Below are positions 25,694-34,094 of a stretch of 34,304 nucleotides of DNA, one piece after another (within the stretch, counting starts at the first letter, position 1; the number at the start of each line of letters is the position of its first letter). The stretch comes from Thermodesulfobacteriota bacterium. Its GTDB lineage: Bacteria > Desulfobacterota_D > UBA1144 > Nemesobacterales > CSP1-2. The notes under the pieces are model-generated. The model searched no databases, was not told where the DNA came from, and saw nothing but the letters and a program-made list of their open reading frames with translations. Where the stretch lies: positions 1 to 34,304 of the forward strand of contig DASWID010000114.1 in the NCBI GenBank assembly GCA_036397855.1. The letters are read 5' to 3'. Made by a program: the position numbers and the translations under genes.

Positions 25694-25738
25694 ACCTGTT
25701 TTCATCCCCGTGGTAAAACCACGGGGTATTCAACAGGT
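25694..25738. repeat. Nested palindrome upstream of archease, right copy
   Basis: The inner perfect 8-bp stem CCCCGTGG / CCACGGGG (loop TAAAA) occupies 25706-25726. It is flanked symmetrically by ACCTGTT (25694-25700) and AACAGGT (25732-25738), giving a 45-nt nested inverted repeat that ends one base before the first archease ATG. No T-run follows, so it is not a typical terminator. In RNA it could form a strong hairpin in the archease leader. Confidence 0.75.
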
Positions 25739-26185
25739 ATGTTAATAAAATTCATGTTAGACTTAACAACATTGAAATATAAAATTATAGATCATACAGC
25801 CGACATATGCGTTAGGGTCTTCGGGAACTCACTCGAGGAAATTTTCATTAGTTCCGCCAAAGCCATGATGGAAATAATCACCGATCTAGAAAAAGTGATT
25901 CCGTCCAAGGAAATTTCAATAAGGGCCCAGGGAGAAAATTATGAAGAACTCTTGGTTAAGTGGCTTCAAGAGATTCTTTATCTTCACGAGGTAAAGAAAA
26001 TGGTCTTCAAAGATTTCGAAATTAAGATAGAAAATGCGACCAGGGCAGTCGGAAAAGCATACGGTGAAAAGATAGCTCTTGATAGGCACGAATTCTTTTC
26101 TAATATTAAAGCAGTTACTTATCACAATTTGAAAATTATTTCTTCAAAGGATAAATATAGGGTAGACATTGTTTTTGATATATAG
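25739..26185 (+). CDS. Archease (RtcB-type RNA ligase cofactor)
   Basis: The protein is at most 148 residues. 'YKIIDHTADICVRVFG' is the archease N-terminus, and the acidic residues of 'DHTAD' plus the C-terminal 'YRVDIVFDI' are the conserved calcium-binding positions. 'LLVKWLQEILYL' is the typical central helix. Archease accelerates guanylylation of the RNA ligase RtcB. The start is uncertain: ATG 25739 directly abuts a palindrome with no clear ribosome-binding site, ATG 25754 is possible, and homologues begin near the TTG at 25772. No rtcB gene is in the window. Confidence 0.85.
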   Translation: MLIKFMLDLTTLKYKIIDHTADICVRVFGNSLEEIFISSAKAMMEIITDLEKVIPSKEISIRAQGENYEELLVKWLQEILYLHEVKKMVFKDFEIKIENATRAVGKAYGEKIALDRHEFFSNIKAVTYHNLKIISSKDKYRVDIVFDI

Positions 26186-26324
26186 TGAAAGAGATGGTCC
26201 GTTGAAATTAATTTATCAAAAACCACAGATTTAGTTCAGACATTGAATCAATATCTCCGAACCAAGACCATATCAGTAGAATAATATGACAGTCAACTAA
26301 ATTTTCCTAACGGGATGACAGCCT

Positions 26325-27611
26325 ATGATTGATCCTAAAATTTTGGAAGAAAATATAGAATTCGTTAAGACAAAATTGTCCGAAAGAGGCCAAGATATAG
26401 ACTTTGATATGATCGCCACGATTGATGAAGAGAGAAGAAGGGTTATCGGGGAAGTGGAAGAACTTGAGCATCAAAGAAATATCGGTTCAAAAAAGGTAGG
26501 AGAACTAAAGAGACAAGGTAGCAATGAAGAGGCAGCCGAAATTCAGAGTAGGTTAAAAGATATCTCTGAAAATATTAAAGAGCTAAACACAAAAAGAACC
26601 CAGATTGAAAATGATTTCAAACTGCTATTATTGAATATTCCCAACATTCCCCATAAATCCGTACCTATTGGTAATGACGAATCGGATAACCTGGAGATTA
26701 AACTTTGGGGGAAACCAAGAGAATTCGATTTTGTATTTAAAGATCATGTAACAATCGGTAAGAATCTGGATGTACTTGATTTAGAAAGGGCAGCAAAAAT
26801 TACAGGTTCGGGATTCGCCCTCTATAAGGGTCTCGGAGCGAGGATGGAGCGAGCACTCATAAACTTTATGATTGAGGAACATACTAACAAACATGGTTAC
26901 ACAGAAGTTCTTCCACCTTTCATGGCAAATCGTGATAGCTTTGTAGGAACTGGCAATCTGCCAAAGTTTGAATACGAACTTTTTAAAATCGATGATATGG
27001 ACATGTATCTGATTCCAACCGCAGAGGTCCCGGTTACAAATATCCACAGGGAAGAAATCCTTCTAGAGCAAGAGCTTCCAAAAAAATATGTTGCCTATAC
27101 ACCTTGTTTCAGAAAGGAAGCGGGCTCGTATGGAAAAGACGTGCATGGTATCATGAGACAACATCAGTTTAACAAGGTCGAACTCGTAAAATTTGTCCTT
27201 CCAGAAAGCTCCTATGATGAACTTGAAACCCTAACAAATGATGCAGCCCGTATCCTGGAGCTCCTTGAGCTACCGTACAGGGTAGTAGTCCTGTGCACAG
27301 GGGATATGGGATTCTCGTCTGCAAAAACATACGATCTAGAAGTGTGGGTTCCGAGCGAAAATAAATATAGAGAGATCTCCTCCTGTAGTAACTTTGAAGA
27401 CTTCCAAGCAAGGAGGGCAAATATTAGATACCGCACAAGCTCGGGTGGTAAACCTAAGTTTGTTCACACCCTAAACGGTTCAGGACTTGCAATAGGTAGA
27501 ACTGTTATTGCTATACTGGAAAACTATCAAAAAAGCGATGGATCCGTGCAAATACCAAAGCTACTGGTTCCCTATATGGGTGGCGTTAAGACAATTCCCC
27601 CCCCTAGTTGA
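26325..27611 (+). CDS. serS: Seryl-tRNA synthetase
   Basis: The 428-residue class II synthetase charges tRNA-Ser. Residues about 28-105 form the long antiparallel coiled-coil arm that holds the tRNA variable arm. Catalytic core: 'TAEVPVTN' (232-239), motif 2 'CFRKEAGSYGKDVHGIMRQH' (261-280) and motif 3 'GSGLAIGRTVIAILENYQ' near residue 390. Length is normal for the bacterial type. The ATG is preceded by a GGGATGA-like sequence. The gene stands 139 bp after archease. Its stop is followed after only a few bases by a 7-bp tandem repeat. Confidence 0.97.
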   Translation: MIDPKILEENIEFVKTKLSERGQDIDFDMIATIDEERRRVIGEVEELEHQRNIGSKKVGELKRQGSNEEAAEIQSRLKDISENIKELNTKRTQIENDFKLLLLNIPNIPHKSVPIGNDESDNLEIKLWGKPREFDFVFKDHVTIGKNLDVLDLERAAKITGSGFALYKGLGARMERALINFMIEEHTNKHGYTEVLPPFMANRDSFVGTGNLPKFEYELFKIDDMDMYLIPTAEVPVTNIHREEILLEQELPKKYVAYTPCFRKEAGSYGKDVHGIMRQHQFNKVELVKFVLPESSYDELETLTNDAARILELLELPYRVVVLCTGDMGFSSAKTYDLEVWVPSENKYREISSCSNFEDFQARRANIRYRTSSGGKPKFVHTLNGSGLAIGRTVIAILENYQKSDGSVQIPKLLVPYMGGVKTIPPPS

Positions 27612-27618
27612 TTTCCGG

Positions 27619-27688
27619 ATCTTGCATCGTGTATCCTGCATCGTGCATCATGTATCTTGCATCCTGCATTCTGTATCTTGTATTTTAT
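27619..27688. repeat. Heptanucleotide tandem repeat, about 10 units of ATCNTGY
   Basis: Ten consecutive 7-bp units run without gaps: ATCTTGC, ATCGTGT, ATCCTGC, ATCGTGC, ATCATGT, ATCTTGC, ATCCTGC, ATTCTGT, ATCTTGT and a decayed ATTTTAT. Position 4 is variable and position 7 is C or T. The array occupies nearly all of the space between serS and the flavoprotein gene. A unit of 7 cannot keep a reading frame below 21 bases, and no start or ribosome-binding site uses it. Confidence 0.93.
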
Positions 27689-27716
27689 ATAAGATAAATA
27701 TTCAATTTAGTTACCT

Positions 27717-28838
27717 ATGAAATCTTCACGCACAGATTTCGACGTCATAATAGTAGGTGCTGGACCGGCAGGGGGAATGTGTGCTTATGAACTGTCAAAA
27801 AATGACATCAGTGTGCTTATAATCGAAAACGAAAGGCTTCCCCGATATAAGACCTGCGCAGGCGGTCTGACAAAGAAGGCCTACGAGATCCTCCCGAAGG
27901 ATTTCCTGAACTTGGTTGAAAACGACACATACAGAGTAAATCTAACACTTAATCACAGATGGGGTTTTTCAAAAAATACATCATTCCCAATAGTAAAGAT
28001 GGTAATGAGAGATAAATTGGACTATTTCCTCATAAAAAAAGCAGAAGATTACGGAGCTCGTATATTTGATAAAACACGGATCGTGTCTTTGGCGGAGTTA
28101 CCAGACTGCGTTCATATAAGCACCGAAATGGGAAACTTTAAATCAAAGGTCATTGTAGGAGCAGATGGCATAACCGGATGTGTGGCACGTTTTCTTGGTT
28201 TGAGAAAAAACCCAGTGTGCGGAATCGCAATAGAAGGTGAAATAATTCCAAGATACGATTTATCGCAATTAAAAGGATTTAATGGTTCCCTCGACCTTGA
28301 TTTCAATGTGATCCCTAAGGGCTATGGCTGGATTTTCCCCAAGAAGGAACATTTATCAGTCGGAGTATTCACCACACTGCCAAAGATGAAAGATATCAAA
28401 CAGTATCTTTCGTCATATCTCAGCCAAAAGGGACTTGCTAATGGTTATCAAACTGCATCACTCAAGGGACATCAAATTCCCATTGGAGGCAAGAAACAAG
28501 AAATACTTAACTCGAAGAGAGGATTACTTATAGGGGATGCGGCAGGACTAGCCGACCCGATAACAGGCGAAGGCATATATTTTGCGCTCAGGAGCGGTCA
28601 AATAGCAGCAGACGTAATATGCAACTTCGCCCGTAATTGCAACCTAACCTTAGATGAATACACAAAAAAAGTAAACTCAGAAATCATTGACGATTTTAGA
28701 TACGCAGGTTACCTATCAATTTTACTCTATAATTTGAGCTTCTTTTCATACAACTTGGCAAGAATGATAGAAGGGATAAATGAGAGCTTCGTGAAAGTTA
28801 TAACCGGAGAAAAAACATATAAAGATCTATTCAAGTAA
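27717..28838 (+). CDS. Geranylgeranyl reductase-family FAD-dependent oxidoreductase
   Basis: The 373-residue flavoprotein starts with the FAD dinucleotide-binding 'DVIIVGAGPAGGMCAYELSK' (9-28, G14-A-G16-P-A-G19) and an acidic end of strand 2 at E37. Then come 'KTCAGGLTKKA' (45-55), the Cys-Gly-Gly segment of this family, and the FAD-ribityl motif 'LIGDAAGLADPITGEGIYFA' near residues 270-290. Relatives reduce geranylgeranyl chains of lipids, quinones or chlorophyll; in non-photosynthetic bacteria the substrate is usually unknown. No chlorophyll, carotenoid or menaquinone genes adjoin it, so the substrate stays open. Confidence 0.87.
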   Translation: MKSSRTDFDVIIVGAGPAGGMCAYELSKNDISVLIIENERLPRYKTCAGGLTKKAYEILPKDFLNLVENDTYRVNLTLNHRWGFSKNTSFPIVKMVMRDKLDYFLIKKAEDYGARIFDKTRIVSLAELPDCVHISTEMGNFKSKVIVGADGITGCVARFLGLRKNPVCGIAIEGEIIPRYDLSQLKGFNGSLDLDFNVIPKGYGWIFPKKEHLSVGVFTTLPKMKDIKQYLSSYLSQKGLANGYQTASLKGHQIPIGGKKQEILNSKRGLLIGDAAGLADPITGEGIYFALRSGQIAADVICNFARNCNLTLDEYTKKVNSEIIDDFRYAGYLSILLYNLSFFSYNLARMIEGINESFVKVITGEKTYKDLFK

Positions 28839-29108
28839 CCGATGAATAAGTAATTTAAGTATGTCAATAAGCAACATTTAATGCTAAGTGAATCTCACTA
28901 CAGCAAGCTGCAAAGTATAAGAGCATAAACAGACAATCTCTTCCGTCATTGCTGTAGATGTTAAATATTTCCTGGACAAGCTTTTTTGCATTTTTATTAA
29001 TATTTTCATTTTAATTGGCCTTCCAAAAATTGCGTTAAGAAAATCAGAAACGAAGACGTTAAGAAAAAATTGCGGGTTGTGCTTGAATTCAAATTTTTTA
29101 GTTGTTAT

Positions 29109-29182
29109 GTCATCCCCGAGGACTTTTGTCGGGGATCCAGAAACAAAGACATAGATTTCCGCTAACAATCCGCGGGAATGAC
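29109..29182. repeat. REP/MITE-like element with inverted ends
   Basis: The element starts GTCATCCCCG and ends CGGGAATGAC, near-perfect inverted ends over 10 bp with one mismatch. It contains a left hairpin (CCCCGAGGAC, TTTT, GTCGGGG at 29114-29134) and a right hairpin (TTTCCGC at about 29156-29162 with GCGGGAA at 29172-29178). 'GGGATCCAG' after the first hairpin is also typical. This architecture matches the widespread GTCATTCCCG-type palindromic repeats of proteobacterial genomes. It has no coding capacity. Confidence 0.75.
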
Positions 29183-29235
29183 CGGAGGGGGGTGGGTTTA
29201 GCAATGAAACAGGACGGCAGGATAGCGTGTAATCG

Positions 29236-29273
29236 CAGCAAAAGCCCTGTAGAAAGCCACAGGGAATCTGCTG
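29236..29273. repeat. Two-part perfect hairpin (possible structured RNA)
   Basis: CAGCA (29236-29240) pairs with TGCTG (29269-29273), and CCCTGT (245-250) pairs with ACAGGG (259-264). They are separated by a symmetric four-base internal loop (AAAG/AATC) and closed by an 8-nt loop. Eleven pairs form without mismatch. No T-run follows on either side, so it is not an obvious terminator. Function unknown. Confidence 0.55.
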
Positions 29274-29393
29274 ATAAAAGAAATCAATCAGACATTGTTT
29301 ATAAAATACAGGAAGTTCAAGAATGGTTTTAGAAAGTGCGGTTTGTTGAGTTAAGATTCGACGAGTAGCCGTTATTTTAGTCTCTATTTAAAA

Positions 29394-29627
29394 TCAAAAT
29401 TCGGCCCCTTTGGTCTTGTCCTTCTCAAGCTTCTGAGAAATACTTAGAAAAATTGGAGCCAATACTATACAAATAGCGAATACTATTAGACTGTTATAGG
29501 CGAGACGTACTTCCGTTTCACTTACGCTCGAGAAAAAATGACGGAGCAAGGCTAAAACCACGAAAAATGCCGAAACCGCAGATATAAAAATCGATATCGT
29601 AAAAAGGTAAGAAAATAGCCTAACCAA
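29394..29627 (-). CDS. Small membrane protein with two predicted helices, unknown function
   Basis: The 77-residue protein has two hydrophobic segments, about 5-27 ('SYLFTISIFISAVSAFFVVL') and about 46-64 ('LIVFAICIVLAPIFLSI'), joined by a short polar loop with 'SSVSETEVR'. The C-terminal tail is charged ('QKLEKDKTKG'). It starts at TTG 29627, supported by AAGGAG 7 nt upstream. No family is recognised. It stands alone, about 400 bp from frr, with repeat-bearing intergenic DNA downstream. Confidence 0.55.
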   Translation of the reverse strand: MVRLFSYLFTISIFISAVSAFFVVLALLRHFFSSVSETEVRLAYNSLIVFAICIVLAPIFLSISQKLEKDKTKGAEF

Positions 29628-30033
29628 ATTTGTTCTCCTTCAAGCTATATACCTATACTTAAATCAACTTCCTAACTATGTGTTAATAAAATCCCTGTGG
29701 CAAATCGATAAAGCTTTTAGCAAACGACACGAAATTAGCACAAGTCAAACCTTAACACAAGCATGTCTGTCTATTTTAACATTATACAATATGATATCTA
29801 AGATATGAATGATCAGTCAACAATAATATGAATCTATTAATAAAGTTGAAACTAACTTTATTCGGATAGTTTCTATCATAAAACATCAGAGCATTTAAGT
29901 AATAAAAGACCGGAATCGATTTATATGGGAAATACATCTAGAAATTCACAAACGTAAGTTTACTGAAATCATATAATTATTTGGAAAGGTGCACAAATAA
30001 GACAGAGAATGGTCAATGCTAAAAATACTTCAA
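29628..30033. other. Intergenic region, AT-rich, no supported gene
   Basis: These 406 bases lie between the small membrane-protein gene and the end of frr. I see one AT-rich inverted repeat (29839-29862) and otherwise no gene, promoter of good quality or RNA signature. Confidence 0.6.
29839..29862. repeat. AT-rich inverted repeat downstream of frr
   Basis: AATAAAGTT, loop GAAACT, then AACTTTATT: a perfect 9-bp stem. CTAT and ATAG flank it almost symmetrically. It lies about 170 bp past the frr stop, in the path of that operon, and may be a weak terminator or a protein-binding site. Confidence 0.45.
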
Positions 30034-31351
<1,318 letters not shown>

Positions 31352-31960
31352 CTAATCATCAATCGGTTCTCCCAACTGGTACCTGATAAATCTCCTTATC
31401 ACTATGTTTTCCCCAACCTTTGCAACCAAGGATTTTAAAAGATCAGAAATCTTAATCTTAGGATCCCTTATATACGTTTGATCTAGTAGGCAATTTTCCT
31501 CGAAGTATTTCACAATCTTACCCTCAACTATCTTTTCCGCTACATTCCCAGATTTCCCAGAATCTATGACCTGGGCCTTTATCAGTTCCTTTTCACGAAG
31601 TAATACCGCCTCGGGAACGTCTTCTCTACTTATGTAGCTAGGGTTGGATGCCGCAACCTGCATAGCAATCTCCTTAGCAAAATTTTGGAACTCCTCGTTT
31701 CTTGCAACAAAGTCTGTCTCACAGTTAATCTCGGCCATGACTCCGATTTTTCCTCCAGCATGAATGTAGGAAGCAACAATACCTTCGGGGGTTTCCCTGC
31801 CCATTTTTTTTGCAGCCTTCGCAAGACCTTTTATCCTTAGAATATCTATTGCCCTTTCATAATCGCCATTAACTTCTTCAAGAGCTTTCTTGCAATCGAT
31901 AAAAGGGGCGCCTGTCCTGTCTCTTATTTCCTTTACCATCTGCGCCGTGATATCACTCAT
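31352..31960 (-). CDS. tsf: Translation elongation factor Ts, short form
   Basis: I place the start at ATG 31960 (202 residues), because GAGGAGAC lies 6-7 nt upstream; an in-frame TTG five codons earlier would place that site inside the gene. The N-terminal UBA-like domain (3-40, '[21 protein letters not shown]') and the conserved '[16 protein letters not shown]' (76-91) that contacts EF-Tu are intact. At about 200 residues it is closer to the Thermus-type short protein than to the 283-residue E. coli one, which has an extra core subdomain and coiled coil. The start overlaps the rpsB stop by 8 bases. Confidence 0.95.
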   Translation of the reverse strand: MSDITAQMVKEIRDRTGAPFIDCKKALEEVNGDYERAIDILRIKGLAKAAKKMGRETPEGIVASYIHAGGKIGVMAEINCETDFVARNEEFQNFAKEIAMQVAASNPSYISREDVPEAVLLREKELIKAQVIDSGKSGNVAEKIVEGKIVKYFEENCLLDQTYIRDPKIKISDLLKSLVAKVGENIVIRRFIRYQLGEPIDD

Positions 31961-32840
31961 TATCTGTCTCCTCAATATTTTCAGTCAGATCTGCAGAGTA
32001 AACTTCAGGACTTAAGCCCTTCCTCACTTCCTCAGCCTGACCGTATTCTTTGAACACAAAAACCTTCCTTTCCACGATAACCGGAGCTTTCGCTTCCTCA
32101 GGCTTTATGATCTCACCTGCCAGCACCCTCTGATCATAAATGTGTTTCCCCTCAAGACAAGCGTCTGCAACCTTGGAAGTGAAAAGCTTAATAGCCCTTA
32201 TTGCATCATCATTACTTGGAATAATAATATCAGCATTAGAAGGATCACAATTAGTATCTACAACAGCTACGATCGGTATGTTAAGCTTCTTTGCTTCACG
32301 AACCGCGATATGTTCCTTTTTTGTATCTATAATAAACAGCGCTTCCGGAATTTTTTTCATGTTAATAACACCATTTAAAAGATATTCTAGCTTTTGAATT
32401 TCCCTCTTTAATCCCTTTGCTTCCTTCTTTGGAAGACGCTCCATCTGCCCCTCTGATTCCAAGCTTTTAAGTTCTAGTAGATAGTCAATACGAGAACGGA
32501 TTGTGTGAAAATTAGTCAACGTCCCGCCTAACCACCGTGTATTTACGAATGGCATCCCGCATCTGATTGCCTCTTCAGCAATAATGCCCTGTGCTTGCTT
32601 TTTTGTACCAACTATTAGAATCTCACCGCCATCAGCCACTATCTCCTTTACAAAATTGAAGGCTTTTTTGAAAAGATTCACCGTTTGTTGCAAGTCGATT
32701 ATGTGAATCCCATTCCGGCTTCCAAAAATAAACGGTTTCATCCTCGGATTCCAATGGCTTACCTGATGTCCAAAGTGCACGCCAGCCTCCAGCAGCTGCT
32801 TCATGCCAATTAATTCACCAACCTGAGTCTCTTCGACCAT
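31953..32840 (-). CDS. rpsB: 30S ribosomal protein S2
   Basis: The 295-residue protein has '[27 protein letters not shown]' in pieces from residue 13, then '[11 protein letters not shown]', 'GTKKQAQ', '[12 protein letters not shown]' and '[24 protein letters not shown]', all standard for S2. About 12 extra residues precede the usual start, and a C-terminal tail of about 60 acidic residues extends past the core. The ATG has a perfect AGGAGGT 6 nt upstream, so the long N-terminus is real. It leads the rpsB-tsf-pyrH-frr operon. Confidence 0.96.
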   Translation of the reverse strand: MVEETQVGELIGMKQLLEAGVHFGHQVSHWNPRMKPFIFGSRNGIHIIDLQQTVNLFKKAFNFVKEIVADGGEILIVGTKKQAQGIIAEEAIRCGMPFVNTRWLGGTLTNFHTIRSRIDYLLELKSLESEGQMERLPKKEAKGLKREIQKLEYLLNGVINMKKIPEALFIIDTKKEHIAVREAKKLNIPIVAVVDTNCDPSNADIIIPSNDDAIRAIKLFTSKVADACLEGKHIYDQRVLAGEIIKPEEAKAPVIVERKVFVFKEYGQAEEVRKGLSPEVYSADLTENIEETDNE

Positions 32841-33191
32841 AAATACCTCCTAATTCATTTAACATGCAGACAAAATCTGAATTTATTAACATAAATTCCC
32901 ATTTTTTTCAAGCTAATCTATAAGTCATGTATATTCTAATCGTACTATAAGAAATCTGATTTTATCTCAGAAGATCAATGTACCAAGGAATAAAAATTTA
33001 AGTAATATTTTAAATGCTATCAGTCGTAAGCACAACTGATAAAATATCGATTGATTCTATGAACTCAATGTCCCAATATTACAACATATTTGTCAAAATT
33101 AAGTTTGAGACCTTTTGTTTAACAAATCAAAAACTGCTATATTTACTAAAGATATAAAACTTAGGTATGACCAAGAGAGGGCTATCTACAC
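32841..33191. other. Divergent intergenic region between rpsB and the lipid kinase
   Basis: About 350 AT-rich bases lie between two diverging genes. The promoter of the rpsB operon must be here, but I could not pick a convincing -35/-10 pair; a TTGACA on the minus strand at 33096-33091 lacks a -10 box at proper spacing. No gene is supported. Confidence 0.55.
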
Positions 33192-34073
33192 ATTAAATAC
33201 CTGATAATAATAAATCCCAGCGCTGGTAATGGAAAAACACAAAATCTTATTCCATCAATTAAGTCCTTCTTAGATTCAAACAACATACGGTATGAACTTT
33301 GCTTCACATCCAAACCCGGTCAAGCAGCAGAATTATCGAAAGAAGGGGTCAACCAGGGCTTCACTCACATCGTTGCCGTTGGAGGAGATGGCACAGCTCA
33401 TGAAGTCGTGAATGGTTTAGCCGGCTCCTCTGTGATCTTTGGAATGATTCCCTCGGGTAGCGGAAATGACTTTCCAAAGGCTGTCGGTATACCACTTGAT
33501 ATCAAATCAGCGATAGAATTGCTAGTTCGTAATGCGACAAGGCAAATCGACCTCGGAATGCTGGGGAACCAATTTTTCATAAATGGTCTTGGCATTGGCT
33601 TTGACGGCGCTGTTGCAGCTCGTTTCAGTAAAATGAAAAAACTCAGAGGGGAGATCGGATATCTATTGGGAGCCGTTGTTGAGGCAATCAGGTTCAGTGG
33701 TTTCCAGCTCGAGCTTAAGACTCCCGGCTGGAGCTTTCGTGGATACGCCTTACTTACGGGTGCTTCAAACGGTCAATACCATGGGGGCAATTTCAAGTTA
33801 GTACCCCAGGCCAGAGCAGACGATGGTCTCTTGGACATATATGTATTCGAAGACATGTCTTTGATAAGAAGGATTGTTAATTTGCCCAGGGTTCTTTTAG
33901 GAAATCATACGAAAATAAAAGGAGTGCATTTTAAGCAGGTATCCAAAGCTGAGATAACATTGGATCGCGAAATCCAAGCCCACATGGATGGAGAGCCCCT
34001 TTTGCTCAATCCCGGAACACATGTAATAAATGTATTTCCAAAAGCTTTGAGGATACTGTCACCGGTAAGCTAG
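33192..34073 (+). CDS. Diacylglycerol kinase family lipid kinase (LCB5/YegS type), apparent ATT start
   Basis: The homologous frame runs from 33192, well upstream of the first GTG in frame (33408). Read from 33192, the 293-residue protein starts '(I)KYLIIINPSAGNGK', exactly the expected N-terminus, then 'AVGGDGTAHEVVNGL' with GGDGT at 64-68 and 'IPSGSGNDFPKAVGIP' with GNDF at 91-94. Starting at 33408 would remove the ATP site. No ATG, GTG or TTG lies between the in-frame stop (33168-33170) and 33408. AGAGAGG (33174-33180) precedes the ATT by 11 nt. The first codon is thus ATT, or CTG 33201, or an ATG altered by mutation or sequencing error. It phosphorylates diacylglycerol or a similar lipid (family knowledge). 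The stop is 21 bp from the convergent oxidase gene. Confidence 0.85.
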   Translation: MKYLIIINPSAGNGKTQNLIPSIKSFLDSNNIRYELCFTSKPGQAAELSKEGVNQGFTHIVAVGGDGTAHEVVNGLAGSSVIFGMIPSGSGNDFPKAVGIPLDIKSAIELLVRNATRQIDLGMLGNQFFINGLGIGFDGAVAARFSKMKKLRGEIGYLLGAVVEAIRFSGFQLELKTPGWSFRGYALLTGASNGQYHGGNFKLVPQARADDGLLDIYVFEDMSLIRRIVNLPRVLLGNHTKIKGVHFKQVSKAEITLDREIQAHMDGEPLLLNPGTHVINVFPKALRILSPVS

Positions 34074-34094
34074 AGAACCAAGGACTCCACAAGT

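Larger units (their letters stand above)
28839..29393. other. Intergenic region with repeat elements, no supported gene
   Basis: These 555 bases are AT-rich on the left and hold a 74-bp element with inverted ends (29109-29182) and a separate two-part hairpin (29236-29273). An open frame on the minus strand (28884-29204) and one on the plus strand (29102-29332) both run through the repeat and lack a ribosome-binding site. I treat neither as a gene. Confidence 0.6.

Noticed and set aside
27619-27688. Possible CRISPR array
   Set aside because: Units are contiguous 7-mers with no spacers, and no cas gene is in the window.
27508-27720. 70-residue frame running through the heptamer array
   Set aside because: It starts inside serS in a different frame, and its 'repeat protein' pattern is only the translation of the 7-bp repeat.
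28884-29204. 106-residue frame on the minus strand
   Set aside because: It begins inside the palindromic element region, lacks a ribosome-binding site and shows no family or codon bias.
29200-29300. Cobalamin or cyclic-di-GMP riboswitch
   Set aside because: Short stretches such as GCCACAGGG and CGCAGCAAAAGCC resemble parts of these consensuses, but the other required boxes and spacing are missing, and no gene lies at the right distance.
29873-29886. 14-bp exact match to 3199-3212
   Set aside because: In 34 kb of AT-rich DNA a few matches of this length are expected by chance.
33068-33096. TTGACA on the minus strand as rpsB promoter
   Set aside because: Spacings of 15-19 nt give no hexamer like TATAAT.
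33408-34073. Lipid kinase starting at GTG 33408
   Set aside because: That GTG is the Val73 codon after GGDGT; this start would delete the ATP-binding motif that is clearly encoded upstream.
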